Below, piece by piece: positions 36,401 to 48,421 of a DNA stretch of 64,000 nt. Numbering within the stretch: position 1 is the stretch's first letter; each line of letters begins with the position of its first letter. Source of the stretch: Pholis gunnellus (taxonomy: Eukaryota; Chordata; Actinopteri; Perciformes; Pholidae); contig OU342824.1 in NCBI GenBank assembly GCA_910591455.2, positions 1,149,001-1,213,000 on the forward strand. The letters run 5' to 3'. The notes under the pieces are model-generated. The model saw only the letters and a program-made list of their open reading frames with translations. It did no database searches and was not told the DNA's origin. A program made the translations under genes and the position numbers.

Positions 36401-36678
36401 ATGGGGCGACTGTGGCTCAGTGATACAGTGGGTCGTCCTTCAATCAGGAGGATCGGTGGTTCAATCCTCGGCTCCGTTAGTCCATGTTGATGTGTCCCTG
36501 GGAAAGACACTTAACCCCAAATTGCTCCCGTAGCTGTGCCTACGGAGTGTGCATGTTGGATGAATAGTTAGTTAGTCCTGATGTATGAATGGTTTTGAAT
36601 GGGTTGATGACTAAATAATGTAAAAGTGCTTTGAGTGGTCGTAGGACTAGAAAAGCGCTGAAGAAGTCCATTTACCTT
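36401..36678 (+). repeat. tRNA-derived SINE, full length
   Basis: The head 'gcgactgtggctcagtgata' is A-box-like and 'ggtggttcaatcctc' is B-box-like. The body carries 'gggaaagacacttaacccc', 'caaattgctcccgtagctg' and 'aaagtgctttgagtggtcg', and the end is 'gtccatttacc'. Confidence 0.88.
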
Positions 36679-37104
36679 TTTTGCAACGATTTACATCTTA
36701 AATTTTACGTGCAGTGCCAGTGTTTAGTCCCAATGTAGGAAGTAAATTTCAGAGTCAATTACTTAATTCAAACCAGAAGGATGAGGCTTTCTTCTCATCA
36801 ACCAACGTGACCTCCGGTTTGTTCAGGTTCTGTAAAATTGGGGTACGAGCAGCACTGGTCAAACAGGGGAATTATAAATGTATTTGTAAGTCAATCCATA
36901 AAAACAAGTCTGTATGTATTGTCAATTAAACAAAAAGCTAAAATGGATCAAAGTCCAGCTCAATAAGGAGGGAATCTAAAAGTCCAAATAAAAAGAGGAG
37001 GAATAAATGTTTAACCACTGGCCGTCCGTCCACGTGTTGTGGCCCTCATTGGTCACTGCCACTGCATCTTTGGACTTGGGGGGTACATCTTCCCTGGCGG
37101 TAAC

Positions 37105-37275
37105 TTCCAGTTTTGAAAATGTAAGCCAATACGGAAGTGTCTTAAACTTGCATTCTCTCTACTGGCCATCAGAGGGCGACTCCTCTGGTTGTAAAAAGAA
37201 GTCTGATTGTACAGAAGTCTATGAGAAAAATGACCCTACTTCTCACTTGAGTTATTACCTCGGTAAACATTGTTA
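37105..37275 (-). repeat. Reversed partial copy of the dispersed repeat seen at 45036-45520
   Basis: On the minus strand it contains the landmark CAACCAGAGGAGTCGCCCTC and the following AGTAGAGAGAATGCAAG, in the same order as in the copies at 9808 and 45036. Confidence 0.7.
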
Positions 37276-37639
37276 AGAGTCAGGGAAAGGTCATGGTTAT
37301 GGCGAAAAACTGTGGTTCAGTTAAAGGCAACAATAAAAACCTGGGACAACAGCTACCGTGTCCAACATTAAAGTCGGATGTGCTACTCAACCATCCAGCA
37401 GCTTGACCTTCATACCCCTTCTTTCTTCTTCACTACATAAAAGCAGTGGTTCCTAACCTTTTCGAGTTGCCGGGGGTTGGCGTTTGCAAAACGAAGCGGA
37501 TGAGATCGATAGACAGAACATGCCACCGTTTCCTAGCCTGTTAGCTTGTCGTGGTTGTAAATTGAACTTTTAGCCATAATTCCATATCCCCCATTGCAGC
37601 TGTTTTGGTCCAATGGTTGCTAATCATCACTGACATATA

Positions 37640-38003
37640 TATAAAAGACCAAGGAGCTTATTGTGGACTTCAGAAAGACCAAAGGCTGCACACACCCCCA
37701 TATCAATGGAACGGAGGTTGAGTGTGTCGCCAGCTTTAGGTTTCTGGATGTCCACATCTCAAAGGACCTCTCTTGGACCCTCAACACCTCAAACCTGGTC
37801 AAGAAGGCACACCTCTTCTTCCTAAGGAGACTGAAAAAAATCCACATGTCTCCTCTGATCCTGGTGAACTTCGACCGCTGCACCATCGAGAGCATCCTTA
37901 CAAGCTGCATCACAGTTTGGTATGGCAACTGCTCTGTCTCAGACTGGAAAGCACTGCAGACGGTGCTAGCTTCGTTAGCAGGAATGCTCGATGATATTTA
38001 GGA
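37640..38003 (+). repeat. L2-like LINE fragment (reverse transcriptase 3' part)
   Basis: The frame reads KELIVDFRKTKGCTHPHI, then FRFLDVHISKDLSWTLNTSN, LVKKAHLFFLRRLKKIHMS and ESILTSCITVWYGNC, typical of the segment after the catalytic core of L2/Rex-type LINEs. It is cut at both ends and lacks the usual 3' tail. Confidence 0.8.
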
Positions 38004-38189
38004 GTAAGTTACTCAGTAAGTTGTGTATTCTACTAAAACCAATCAGGATAAATCTGAAGGTGATACAAAAAACATTAATGAAGATGTAATGATTGTGATT
38101 GAATGCCTTGAGTTATGTATGTTCGCAGCCATGCGGGTTGCAGGCCCAGTTGAGTAAATTGGATTAGTAATGAACTATTGTCCTGCACA

Positions 38190-38722
38190 CATACCTGCAA
38201 ACTTGTCGCTTTTCGGCAAAATTTGCCGTTTTGAATCAAAATATATCATCCACGTCAATCGTGTAGATTTTGTCAACTGGCCAGCCAGCGTTTCTCAGAT
38301 TGGAGTGAGACAAGGAGAAAAGGTGATGACGTGATCTTCGCTATAAAAATTCTTTGATGTGACGTATCGAGTCTTGGCCAATCAGCGTTAAGATGTCTAC
38401 ACCGACTTCATTTCGCTCCGTTTAAGTTTAAGTTATGTTCCGTTACCGTTCAGACTTGCTGGGTTAACGTCCACTGCATGCGGAACTTTGTGGACTGTTA
38501 ACGTTCGTTATTATCGCGATTTAGGAGGAAAAAACGTAACGTGATGAAACATGCAGCCCCCCCGTGTTCCGGTTCAGTTCACGGGTTTTTTTTGCTTAAA
38601 GTAAATATTGTCTTATCACTTAATTTTATTCTCAGAGTATGCAACATTTTAAAGCTCATATTTACCCCCGACAGGGTTTCGGGCTTGTCACCTTTTTCAC
38701 CTCTTATGAGTTTGCAGGTATG
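38190..38722. mobile_element. Short inverted-repeat DNA element
   Basis: The ends CATACCTGCAAACT and the reverse complement AGTTTGCAGGTATG are 14-bp perfect inverted repeats. Flanking 8-mers do not match, so the insertion history is unclear. No transposase frame. Confidence 0.55.
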
Positions 38723-38824
38723 TGCATATGTGCATAGGCTGGTTTTTTGTATAGCTTCTTCGTTGGAACCAGAGGTGTCGTCCATCCACCGTCCTGCCTG
38801 CCACCACTCAATTTGGCGCCCAAT

Positions 38825-39679
38825 TGTTGAGGCTGAAACTGGTGGAGGAATCGCAAGGCCGCTGCTGTGTTTACTTCTTTCTGCGCAGGCGCATCATAAA
38901 GTAACTCGATCCGGTCCAAATTCAAAACAGTATTTAATTAAACAATGACGACTGTAAACTGATGATGACAATTATAATCTATAATACACTATCGATAGTA
39001 TGCATCTCGAGAGCAGAGACCACGTGCAACTCCCCTCACAGGCCCGACCAAGTCGGATCCTGCAAAGCGAACTACCATGGCCCGGCGCACGTCCTCGCAA
39101 ACAGTCCTTTTATGTCCTTTGATGGTCGGAAAGTGTCCGAAATCTGTCGTAAAACACAAAGGCCGTCTTCTGGGGTCAGTGATTGGCTTCCAATCGCTCT
39201 GACGCCTCCTTCATCGATCCACTGCTCATCTCAATGGCTGGATTCCTTGTGACATCACCTCTGACATCACCTCTGACCTGGGACCGCATGGTCTTACCCA
39301 GGAGTGCTCTCTGTTTTATGGCCGTCTGCTTCCCTTCAGTTGTCTCCGGTTCTCCTCCTCCTTCCTTGGCCATTTGTCCAGCACCTCTGTGTCCCCTTTG
39401 ATGTCTCTGCCTCATGGCTCAGAACCCCCATAACTATGTGACTATACTTTGGTTCAACACTTCCAATGATTATGTTAAAAGACTCCTACAAGTAAACTTA
39501 TTGCAAACATATTATATCTTCTATAAGTAAACATCCTGTAAACCTATATTACATTCCATAAGTAAATATATTGTGACTCTTAACATAATTTACATTCTCA
39601 TCATTGTGACAATTTCATTCACCACTAGGGGTGCTATAAATTCTACTAAATAATGCTTTTAATTCTTAAATTCTCCACA
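38825..39679 (-). repeat. LTR 1 (3' LTR of the minus-strand element)
   Basis: Same length and, by eye, same sequence as 44180-45034. Boundaries TGTTGAGG...CTCCACA on the plus strand. Just outside, at 38811-38824, is a sequence resembling the primer-binding-site neighbourhood of LTR 2 (11 of 14 bases), unexpected for a simple insertion. Confidence 0.85.
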
Positions 39680-39692
39680 AATCCCCCCTAAT
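39680..39692 (-). other. Polypurine tract of the LTR element
   Basis: On the minus strand this reads TTAGGGGGGATT directly before the LTR start TGTGGAG, the place where plus-strand DNA synthesis is primed. Confidence 0.65.
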
Positions 39693-41645
39693 TCGCTGTT
39701 CACAGCGAATTAATCAATTCCCTGGAATAACACAATCCCTCACAATTGAATATTAAACAGTTGTATCCATCAATGCATCATCAACTCATAACTGGTTGCT
39801 CTGTATATCTGTTTCACTAATTGTCAATCAATCTCTGCAGGAATCCACTTGAACATCTGCATTAACAATTCTTGAGGCTAATACATTCTAAAGCATTTCT
39901 AACAGTTCTCGTGTAGCATTTCTAAAATAAGTACAAGCTGTGTAGGGAAAAGGATCATTCTTTACACAGGTGTCATGATGTGTAAGCAGAATAGGTGTTA
40001 CAATTTACATGCTGAAAAACAGTAGACAACACATTGTGCCTCTAAGGCCACTTAGTTCCAGGTGTTTCATCGTCGTCCAACGGTGGTGAATTTGCTTTTC
40101 ACTCGTGTCAATTTAGTGATACATCAAAATTATAACCTGCACTGTACAGTTACCAAAATAAAAGTATAAGATTCAATCTCCTTCCATGTCCTATCTTCTA
40201 AAGTCCTATGACTGAATTAGAAGACTTGGATTTTAGTCATATCTTTTACAAAGGTTGCAATTTTTTATGACGTTACCAAATACAAAATGTGGATCTATCT
40301 TTACAACAAAATCAAAAATTACAGACAAAATTCCAAAATGACATTACATTATCCCCCCTTTGCCACGCTATCTCTGCTGTAAACTAATTTAGCGTAACAA
40401 TGGAAGCGATCACATGTCAATTGTCTAGGCTTATTCATTCACAATTTTATAATAATTGAATATCACACGTAAGGAATATTTTTGCAGGCACACTTAAGGC
40501 ACAATTCTACAGGCATCAGCTGCAGAAATTCCTGTTCAAGAGAAACAAATCTGTTATGCATCTCTCAATCTTTATTACTGCTGTTTATCAGGATCCTTTG
40601 TGCTTTTGAAGTCAGTGTATTGAGTCTGACTTGCTGCAGGTCAGACATCACAGCATTCCTGGGCCTCGTAACAGAACATCTCCCCCTCTTACAACTCAGA
40701 TTGTGTGGGAGACAGAGAAACAGAGACACAGCAGTACTTTTGTCCAATAAACTCATTATAACCATTATAACATAACCTTTCCACTTCTCTAAGTCATACT
40801 TCTTCTAAACTTCCTCTAGTTCACATAACATATGTGCTGTGCAGTGAAGTGAATCAGCCTGCATGTGACATTCTACACATCTATACCTTAATAGTTAACA
40901 TGACTTGTTTTACCTTTCCAATTTCATTCGAATACATCTGATGTGAGTGTTTGTCTAGTTTCTAATGAGTGTATTAAATGTACGAGTTTGTCATTTAAGA
41001 ATCTAAAGTTAACTCACCCTCTGTGTTGTATTGCGTGCATCACCATCACTAGGGGTCCACTCCGCTTGCCTGCTGCACCCCCCCAGTCTGATTGCTGATT
41101 GTCGATCCTTTCACCCACTCCTTGTTGTTCATGGAGGATGAGCAGCCTCTTCTTTGATGTTCAAGCTGCCACTTTTATGGCACCCAAAGGCTTCAGTTGG
41201 TGTGTGTCAAAGTCTCAAAGTCTCTGCCCCCCCTTTCAGCTTCCTCTCATGGCCTGATACCTTATCAGCTGGGCATCCTTGCATCTGTGCTGATGAAACT
41301 TCTCTGTCCATGTCACACAATTCTCTTGTGTGATGTTTTCCAGGCTCATGGATGGCGGAAAGTCTTCGGTCAGGGCTGACACTGTAGATCTTGAATGAGT
41401 CTCGTTCATCTTCTTCATCCTCGGCATGTTGAGTGGTGTCGTCCATGTTGTTTGTGGGTGAGGAGCATACGGCAGCGAAGTGGAATCCCAGATCAGGATT
41501 CACTCGACCATGTACCTCGACTAAAAAACAAACAAAACAAAAAACTACCCAAAGTTCAGCAGTAAAAGTTAGAATACATCACTAATCTGTAGTTGGCTAC
41601 AATGTTGAGATCAAATTTAAAAATGACAATCCAATTCTTAGATTA

Positions 41646-41648
<3 letters not shown>

Positions 41649-41719
<71 letters not shown>
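41649..41719. repeat. (GT)n microsatellite inside the LTR element
   Basis: About 35 uninterrupted GT units, the longest dinucleotide run in the window. Open frames on both strands across it encode only Cys-Val or His-Thr repeats and are not genes. Confidence 0.95.
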
Positions 41720-43267
41720 TCACCACTGCATTCGTCTCTCTCCACCTATGCTTTCCAGTCTGCTTTAACGGTTTACATTTCTTTCTTTCCCTCTTGGACA
41801 TCAATATATTTGTATTTGCTTCACCTTTTTCTCTGCTCCAAGCACACTCAAAGTTGATCACAATTTTCCTTAGGCAAAAACTGCCTTTTCAAGGAACCCC
41901 AATTTGCTTCCCTTCCAATTATCTGATTATCGAAACATTATTATGAATATTACCAAAAATATTCTATGTCCCAATTCTGTGCACTTTTAAATCCCAATTT
42001 TACTCAAAAAACAAACAAAACAAAACAAAACAAAACCCCAAAACAAACAAACCAATTTTTTATCAGAGTCAATTTTCCAAATTTCAGTATCTCAAAGAAA
42101 TCTGATTTCTGGCTTTAAATTAATTAAGCACCCCCCTTGGTACTCCTAAGTCATCTTGGCAAACTTGGCTATAAAATGAGCCTCTCGCCGAAGTTGATGT
42201 AAACATTATGCAGGCTAGGAGCGTTCAATAAACTCTCTACTCCGTCTACCCTCGAATCTCTATTCTGACTGTAGCCCTGACTGAGTGAAAAATTAAGTAT
42301 TTTTCTATTTTTCATTACAATTAAAAATTGTAAAATTAAAAATTATGAAAATTAAAATTATGAATTAAAATAAAAAATTACAACTGCTGGAATCAAAGTC
42401 TAAATCAACTATGCAAGTTGAAATATGAATCAAAGTTAACAATTGTAGAATAAAATTGAATTAAAACTGAAAGTCAAAATATTGGATTAAAGCTAAACGT
42501 ACCATCTGAAGTTAAATTATTGAATTGAAACTAATTTCCAATCGAACAAGTACATGTAAAATCATCTACGGTAGTCTAAAATGCTATATTGATACTAAGC
42601 AACAATTGAAGTCACTATGCAAGTTAAAAGATTATAGAGTCAAAAACAATGAATGCTACAAGTTTGTCATCAAAAACTTACTTTTGTAATCGATCTACCA
42701 ATCTACTGGGTGGCGTATTGTAGTTAACTATTTTGCAGTTCTAAACAGATTTCATCTCTAGGTTTTCTGGGTAATGGAGTTTTCTGTAATCATCATGCAA
42801 TTACTCATCCAAACCGCTAGTTGTGCAGAGTTCTCTTCTTCTTCTATGGTTTTTCAACCGGATGTGACCGGAAACAGCTTGTAGCTAATGCTAGCAGCTA
42901 CCTCGCTTCGTCTTCTAACGAAACAAGCTAAGCTAACTGGCGAAAACGTTACACAAAGCACCATAGTTTGAACTCAATAACGTGCCGAATTCACACACTA
43001 TATTTCTGCTAGACCGTGCTTTGACTTCTCCACATGCACCGGTTATTTTATAATCTCCTCGTTTATCTAAATATCTATAGTAAGCACCGGAGCAGGCCTT
43101 TAGCTCCCGGCTTCAAACAATTCATTCACACCGTACGTTACCCTTTCTTACAACACAACTTTCAACAACACTACAACATTTATCACAAAATACAGCTGTT
43201 ACAAAACAAAATGCACAATTCGCCCCATTCATTACCTATTACCAACCCCCAAATTAGATTCCCCTGA

Positions 43268-43590
43268 ACTCAGTCATTATAGCGCTTTTAAGCGATTGAG
43301 CCTCAGTCCAAAGTGCAAAATCCTTTAGCGAACTGGTCCCTAGAACTCAGTTATTATTGCGCTTTCGAGCGGCTAGCCTCCGTCCAGATAGCTAGCCCTC
43401 TGGCGAACTGTTCGTCTTAATCCCCTAGAACTCAGTTATTATAGCGCTTTTTAAGCGATTAAGCCTCAATCCAAAGTGCAAAATCCTTTAGCGAACTGGT
43501 CGTTTTAATTCCCTAGAACGCGTTATTATAGCGCTTTCGAGCGGCTAGCCTCCATCCAGATAGCTAGCCCTCTGGCGAACCGTTCGTTTC
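43268..43590. repeat. Direct repeats in the internal region of the LTR element
   Basis: A unit of about 80 bp starting near 'agaactcagttattatagcg' and containing 'cctttagcgaactgg' or 'ccctctggcgaactg' occurs four times, in two alternating versions, so a double unit of about 160 bp is repeated twice. Confidence 0.8.
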
Positions 43591-44158
43591 GGCTTCTTAA
43601 GCTCGTATACAATTTGTACCCTTCCCGTTAGAGTCGTCGTTTCATCAATCACACGACACACTCATGAGACAATGAAACAGCCGTCGCTAATTCCACGTAA
43701 TCACTCGCAATACGTGCTCAAACTCAATTCACTCGACACTCAGAGCCGCTTATGCCACTCGTATTAGCCCGTAGCTATCTTAGCTTCTTCAAAGCTTGCG
43801 TTCTCTTGACGCTCCGTTCTCTTGACGGACCGTACTCTTGACGGACCTCACCGGTAGGATTTCGCAACAATATTTAGAGCCCGAAGCTCATAGCGTTAAC
43901 AACACTAGTTAAATAAGTATTTCAGATTGCAAATGCACCTCATACAGTATTACAGTCACTCTAAATTTCTACTTTACCGGCTTGCGTTCCTCCTCGTGTC
44001 CAGCATTCAGGAGACATCAATCGCGGGACACTTTCGCCTAAGTTTCCTAGTCTACCTATGCAGATTTTTATTAAAACGGCTCTGCGTACCTTTAGTTCGT
44101 GCGCACTTCGAAAGTGTCCACCGATCCACGTCTCCTCAGCCTTCTCAGAATCCTCTTT

Positions 44159-44176
44159 GCCCCACGTTGGGCGCCA
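44159..44176 (-). other. tRNA-Lys-type primer binding site
   Basis: On the minus strand it reads TGGCGCCCAACGTGGGGC, complementary to the 3' end of tRNA-Lys(1,2). It lies 3 nt inside the 5' LTR and fixes the element's orientation. Confidence 0.85.
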
Positions 44177-44179
44177 AAT

Positions 44180-45034
44180 TGTTGAGGCTGAAACTGGTGG
44201 AGGAATCGCAAGGCCGCTGCTGTGTTTACTTCTTTCTGCGCAGGCGCATCATAAAGTAACTCGATCCGGTCCAAATTCAAAACAGTATTTAATTAAACAA
44301 TGACGACTGTAAACTGATGATGACAATTATAATCTATAATACACTATCGATAGTATGCATCTCGAGAGCAGAGACCACGTGCAACTCCCCTCACAGGCCC
44401 GACCAAGTCGGATCCTGCAAAGCGAACTACCATGGCCCGGCGCACGTCCTCGCAAACAGTCCTTTTATGTCCTTTGATGGTCGGAAAGTGTCCGAAATCT
44501 GTCGTAAAACACAAAGGCCGTCTTCTGGGGTCAGTGATTGGCTTCCAATCGCTCTGACGCCTCCTTCATCGATCCACTGCTCATCTCAATGGCTGGATTC
44601 CTTGTGACATCACCTCTGACATCACCTCTGACCTGGGACCGCATGGTCTTACCCAGGAGTGCTCTCTGTTTTATGGCCGTCTGCTTCCCTTCAGTTGTCT
44701 CCGGTTCTCCTCCTCCTTCCTTGGCCATTTGTCCAGCACCTCTGTGTCCCCTTTGATGTCTCTGCCTCATGGCTCAGAACCCCCATAACTATGTGACTAT
44801 ACTTTGGTTCAACACTTCCAATGATTATGTTAAAAGACTCCTACAAGTAAACTTATTGCAAACATATTATATCTTCTATAAGTAAACATCCTGTAAACCT
44901 ATATTACATTCCATAAGTAAATATATTGTGACTCTTAACATAATTTACATTCTCATCATTGTGACAATTTCATTCACCACTAGGGGTGCTATAAATTCTA
45001 CTAAATAATGCTTTTAATTCTTAAATTCTCCACA
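44180..45034 (-). repeat. LTR 2 (5' LTR of the minus-strand element)
   Basis: 855 bp, next to the primer binding site and apparently identical to LTR 1. The 96- and 72-codon open frames repeated in all three LTR copies lie in LTR sequence and have no protein motif. Confidence 0.88.
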
Positions 45035-45035
45035 A

Positions 45036-45520
45036 TAAGAAGTGGACATAGTCACGGTGACGTCACCCATTGGTTGAGTTTGGCGGTTTTGACGTTGCCA
45101 TCTTGGATTACAATCATTGTAATCACCATGTTACCAACAGAAGTTACCATATTTGGAATGAGGAGGAGTGACGTAGAGATGCCGTATATGGCTCCAGTAG
45201 CGGCAGCGACCTGTCAATCACAGTAAGCCCGCCCTAAAGCATGCTCCTCTTTATGGTCTGTTTGACTCTAAATGGACCATCATGTACTAAATGAACATCA
45301 TGCTGTATTGAAGAAGACTTGAAACTAGAGATTGAGACCATAAACTCATGTTTACAATGTTTACTGAGGTAATGAATCAAGAGAGAAGTAGAGTCATTTT
45401 CTCATAGACTTCTATACAACCAGAGGAGTCGCCCCCTGATGGTCAGTAGAGAGAATACAAGTTTTGAGACACTTCCGCATCGGCTTCACTCTGCAGAACC
45501 GGAGGTTACCACCTGGTGCT
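45036..45520 (+). repeat. Dispersed repeat, longest copy in the window
   Basis: It starts 'aagaagtggacatagtcacg' directly beside LTR 2 and ends near 'ggaggttaccacctgg'. It shares long stretches with 9808-10053 and parts with 25300-25475 and 37105-37275. No coding frame of note. The LTR element may have inserted at its edge. Confidence 0.75.
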
Positions 45521-45643
45521 GCCGGAAGAGTTTAGATGGAATAGGAAGCTAACGCTATGTATGCATGTGTATGCTAACATTTGTTTGGATGTATTAATTT
45601 GAATACAGGAATACAGCTACTGCATGTGAGTCTATGTCTAAAT

Positions 45644-47570
45644 CAGTGGCGGATGGTCAATAGAGGGCCATGGGGCCTGGCCCCACCTTGAGCCCCGAAA
45701 AAAAATAAAAAATAAAAAATCCTGCACTTTTATTTTGATGGGGATTTTGTATGCAGCCGGTCTGCTCGTCATCTCCGCTTGTGTGCACGTCTGAGAACGC
45801 GCACCTAGTGGGGCTGGCCCCACCGAGGCGGGTCTATGAAGCAGTTTAGCCAATCGCTGATTAAAGATATAAATGAGTGACATACAATTTAGCCAATCAG
45901 CGTCCTCTGTTGAGGCTGAAGCTAGTGGAGGAATCGCAAGGCCGCTGCTGTGTTTACTTATTTCTGCGCAGGCGCATCATAAAGTAACTCGATCCGGTCC
46001 AAATTCAAAACAGTATTTAATTAAACAATGACGACTGTAAACTGATGATGACAATTATAATCCATAATACACTATCGATAGTATGCATCTCGAGAGCAGA
46101 GACCACGTGCAACTCCCCTCACAGGCCCGACCAAGTCGGGTCCTGCAAAGCGAACTACCATGGCCTGGCGCACGTCCTCGCAAACAGTCCTTTTATGTCC
46201 TTCGATGGTCGTAAAGTGTCCGAAATCTGTCGTAAAACACAAAGGCCGTCTTCTGGGGTCAGTGATTGGCTTCCAATCGCTCTGACGCCTCCTTCATCGA
46301 TCCACTGCTCATCTCAATGGCTGGATTCCTTGTGACATCACCTCTGACATCACCTCTGACCTGCCCTCTGTCCTGCGGCCGCATGGTGTTACCCAGGAGT
46401 CCTCTCTGTTATTTTATGGCCGTCTGCTCCTCATCAGTTGTCTCCGGTTCTCCTCCTCCTTCCTTGGCCATTTGTCCAGCACCTCTGTGTCCCCTTTGAT
46501 GTCTCTGCCTCATGGCTCAGAACCCCCTAACCTATGTGACTGTACTTTGGTTCAACACTTCCAATGATTATGTTAAAGACTCCTACAAGTAAACTTATTG
46601 CAAACATATTATATCTTCTATAAGTAAACATCCTGTAAACCTATATTACATTCCATAAGTAAATATATTGTGACTCTCAACATAATTTACATTCTCATCA
46701 TTGTGACAATTTCATTCACCACTAGGGGTGCTATAAATTCTACTAAATAATGCTTTTAATTCTTAAATTCTCCACACCTCAAATAGATTCATAGTGGGGC
46801 CAAATCGTTTTGGCCCCACTAGCTGCGCGTTCTCGTCAGGAGAAGTCTCTACAGGCGAGCGTGAGCGCCAGCGCGAGCACTGCTCCTCCAAGATCCGTCT
46901 GAGAGGAGAAGTTTGAGGAGAAAGTACAGTGAAAGAGCTGATCCCAGATCAGCCTGACCTCACAATCAGACAGCAGACTAGCGGGAAAGAGAAGCAGTAC
47001 ATGAAGCTTCTCTACTAGCTGTACCAGACAGGTTTGGCTAGCTGGATGCAGTCATGCTAATAACTTATTTAGCTTTTTAAAACAACGGGGACAGATCCAG
47101 CACGGACAGTTAGGGAGTGAGGGATGAGGAGGTAAGGAAACATGAGAACACCAGGGCACACGAGAACTCTGTCAAGCTACATATTAGACAAAGTGAACAT
47201 CTGTTCTTCTACATAGTTTCATGACAACTTGGTCATGGAGGCATCAACATTTAATTGAGATGGTAAATTAACAGTGAAAACTCATCATAGCTTATATCTA
47301 TAAGCGTGTGTTTTATAGTATACTGAATATTATTATATGATATATATAATACTGAATTCCCTGTGAGGGTGACTAAAATAAGATGTCCTGACGTGTTTAT
47401 CAAAGTGTTATTTGCTGCTTTTTCTTGTGTTGGAATAAATGTTGAATATTTAACTGCAAAGTAGTAATGCGTGTTTGATACCTTAATTTGTTTACATTAA
47501 ATCATACTGGGGTGTTTGCTGAAATTGATTGGATGGCCCCACCTAGAACATTTTCCACCAGCCGCCACTG
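45644..47570. mobile_element. hAT-like element with a nested solo LTR
   Basis: The ends are CAGTGGCGGATGG and CCAGCCGCCACTG, with a perfect 8-bp duplication GTCTAAAT (45636-45643 and 47571-47578). Its last ~250 bp are closely similar to 61900-62153, so it belongs to the same family as the 12-kb element at 50193. No transposase frame was seen. Confidence 0.9.
45908..46776 (-). repeat. Solo LTR nested in the hAT-like element
   Basis: 869 bp, same family as the LTRs at 38825 and 44180 but with several substitutions and small indels. A 4-bp duplication CCTC flanks it (45904-45907 and 46777-46780). It is therefore an independent insertion whose internal part was lost by LTR-LTR recombination. Confidence 0.88.
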
Positions 47571-47578
47571 GTCTAAAT

Positions 47579-48421
47579 AAAATATTATATTTCGCGCTGT
47601 GTGTTGTGTCCCATGCCATATGTTTGTGTCCTTGCTGTGGTCTCCCTTGTGAGTTTTTATGCTCTTTGATTGTTTTCTGTTTGAATGTATATATTTCACA
47701 GCATTTTCTATTTGTGTTTGTGTGTGTGTGTTCAGCGTGTGTGCCAGTGCATTCATCTGCATATCTGTTCTCTTGTCATTCCGTTGAGACAGGCTCGACA
47801 GTGTAACAAAACATCAATCGGCCATAAGAGAAACTGGGAGGGAGAGTGAAGGTCAACAGAGTGGCGAGAAAACAGGGAGACAGAAAACCGCAACCTCGAG
47901 TAATTTTTTTCTTTACCATCCTGTGATGGATACCCCTTCCAACGTAGACACGGGGTCTCCGTTGTTCCTGAGTTTCTCTAATTGAGAATGTTGGAAGGCA
48001 GTGGTAGAGAAGTACTCCGATCTGCAACTTAAGTAAAACGTTTACCCAACTGTAAAAGTAGCATAAAAGTATAAAAGTATCAACAAAATGTACTTGTATT
48101 TAGTCTCAAGTCTTTAATGTGGAGCTAATTTGGACTACTTCATATCCTACTGGATAGTTGAATTTATAATAATGCATCACATTCAATTTGTTGACCATAT
48201 AGTTTGTGAGTAATATTCTGAACCTGCAAAGTAAAACAAACAAAAAAAAAAATTCCAAAACATCACTTCTCATTTAGCGTATCACTTGAGACAAGACAAA
48301 TCAGCTCCACTTCAGTAGTTGCCGTGAGACATTAAAACCCTTTTGATTATAACAAAGTTAAGAAATGATTAGTTTGTGAGCAAAGAAAGAACTACCCCAT
48401 GAAAAAAAATAACTATAGAAT
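47579..48421. other. Non-coding DNA, nothing recognised
   Basis: AT-rich; no gene or repeat family identified apart from short GT runs near 47710-47733. Confidence 0.4.

Larger units (their letters stand above)
38825..45034 (-). mobile_element. Non-autonomous LTR retrotransposon, 6.2 kb, young
   Basis: Two 855-bp LTRs bracket a 4500-bp internal region. In minus orientation the LTR starts TGTGGAG and ends CTCAACA. A primer binding site for tRNA-Lys (44159-44176) lies 3 nt from the LTR at 44180, and a polypurine tract (39680-39692) touches the other LTR. No gag, protease, reverse transcriptase or integrase frame was found, so it depends on another element. The two LTRs look identical, which suggests recent insertion. 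Short flanking duplications were expected but do not match (CAAT against ATAA). Confidence 0.8.

Noticed and set aside
36401..36480. Functional tRNA gene
   Set aside because: A- and B-box-like words are present but the cloverleaf is not formed and the SINE body follows.
41207..41503. 98-codon minus-strand frame in the LTR element interior, with an acidic stretch (HAEDEEDERDSF)
   Set aside because: It has the right strand for the element but no recognisable gag, pol or accessory motif and no partner frames. Kept only as a note.
41593..41946. Cys-Val and His-Thr repeat proteins over 41649-41719
   Set aside because: Translation of a GT microsatellite.
38962..46499. 96- and 72-79-codon frames repeated three times (38962, 44317, 46045 and their neighbours)
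   Set aside because: They lie wholly in the LTRs; conservation reflects LTR identity, not coding selection.
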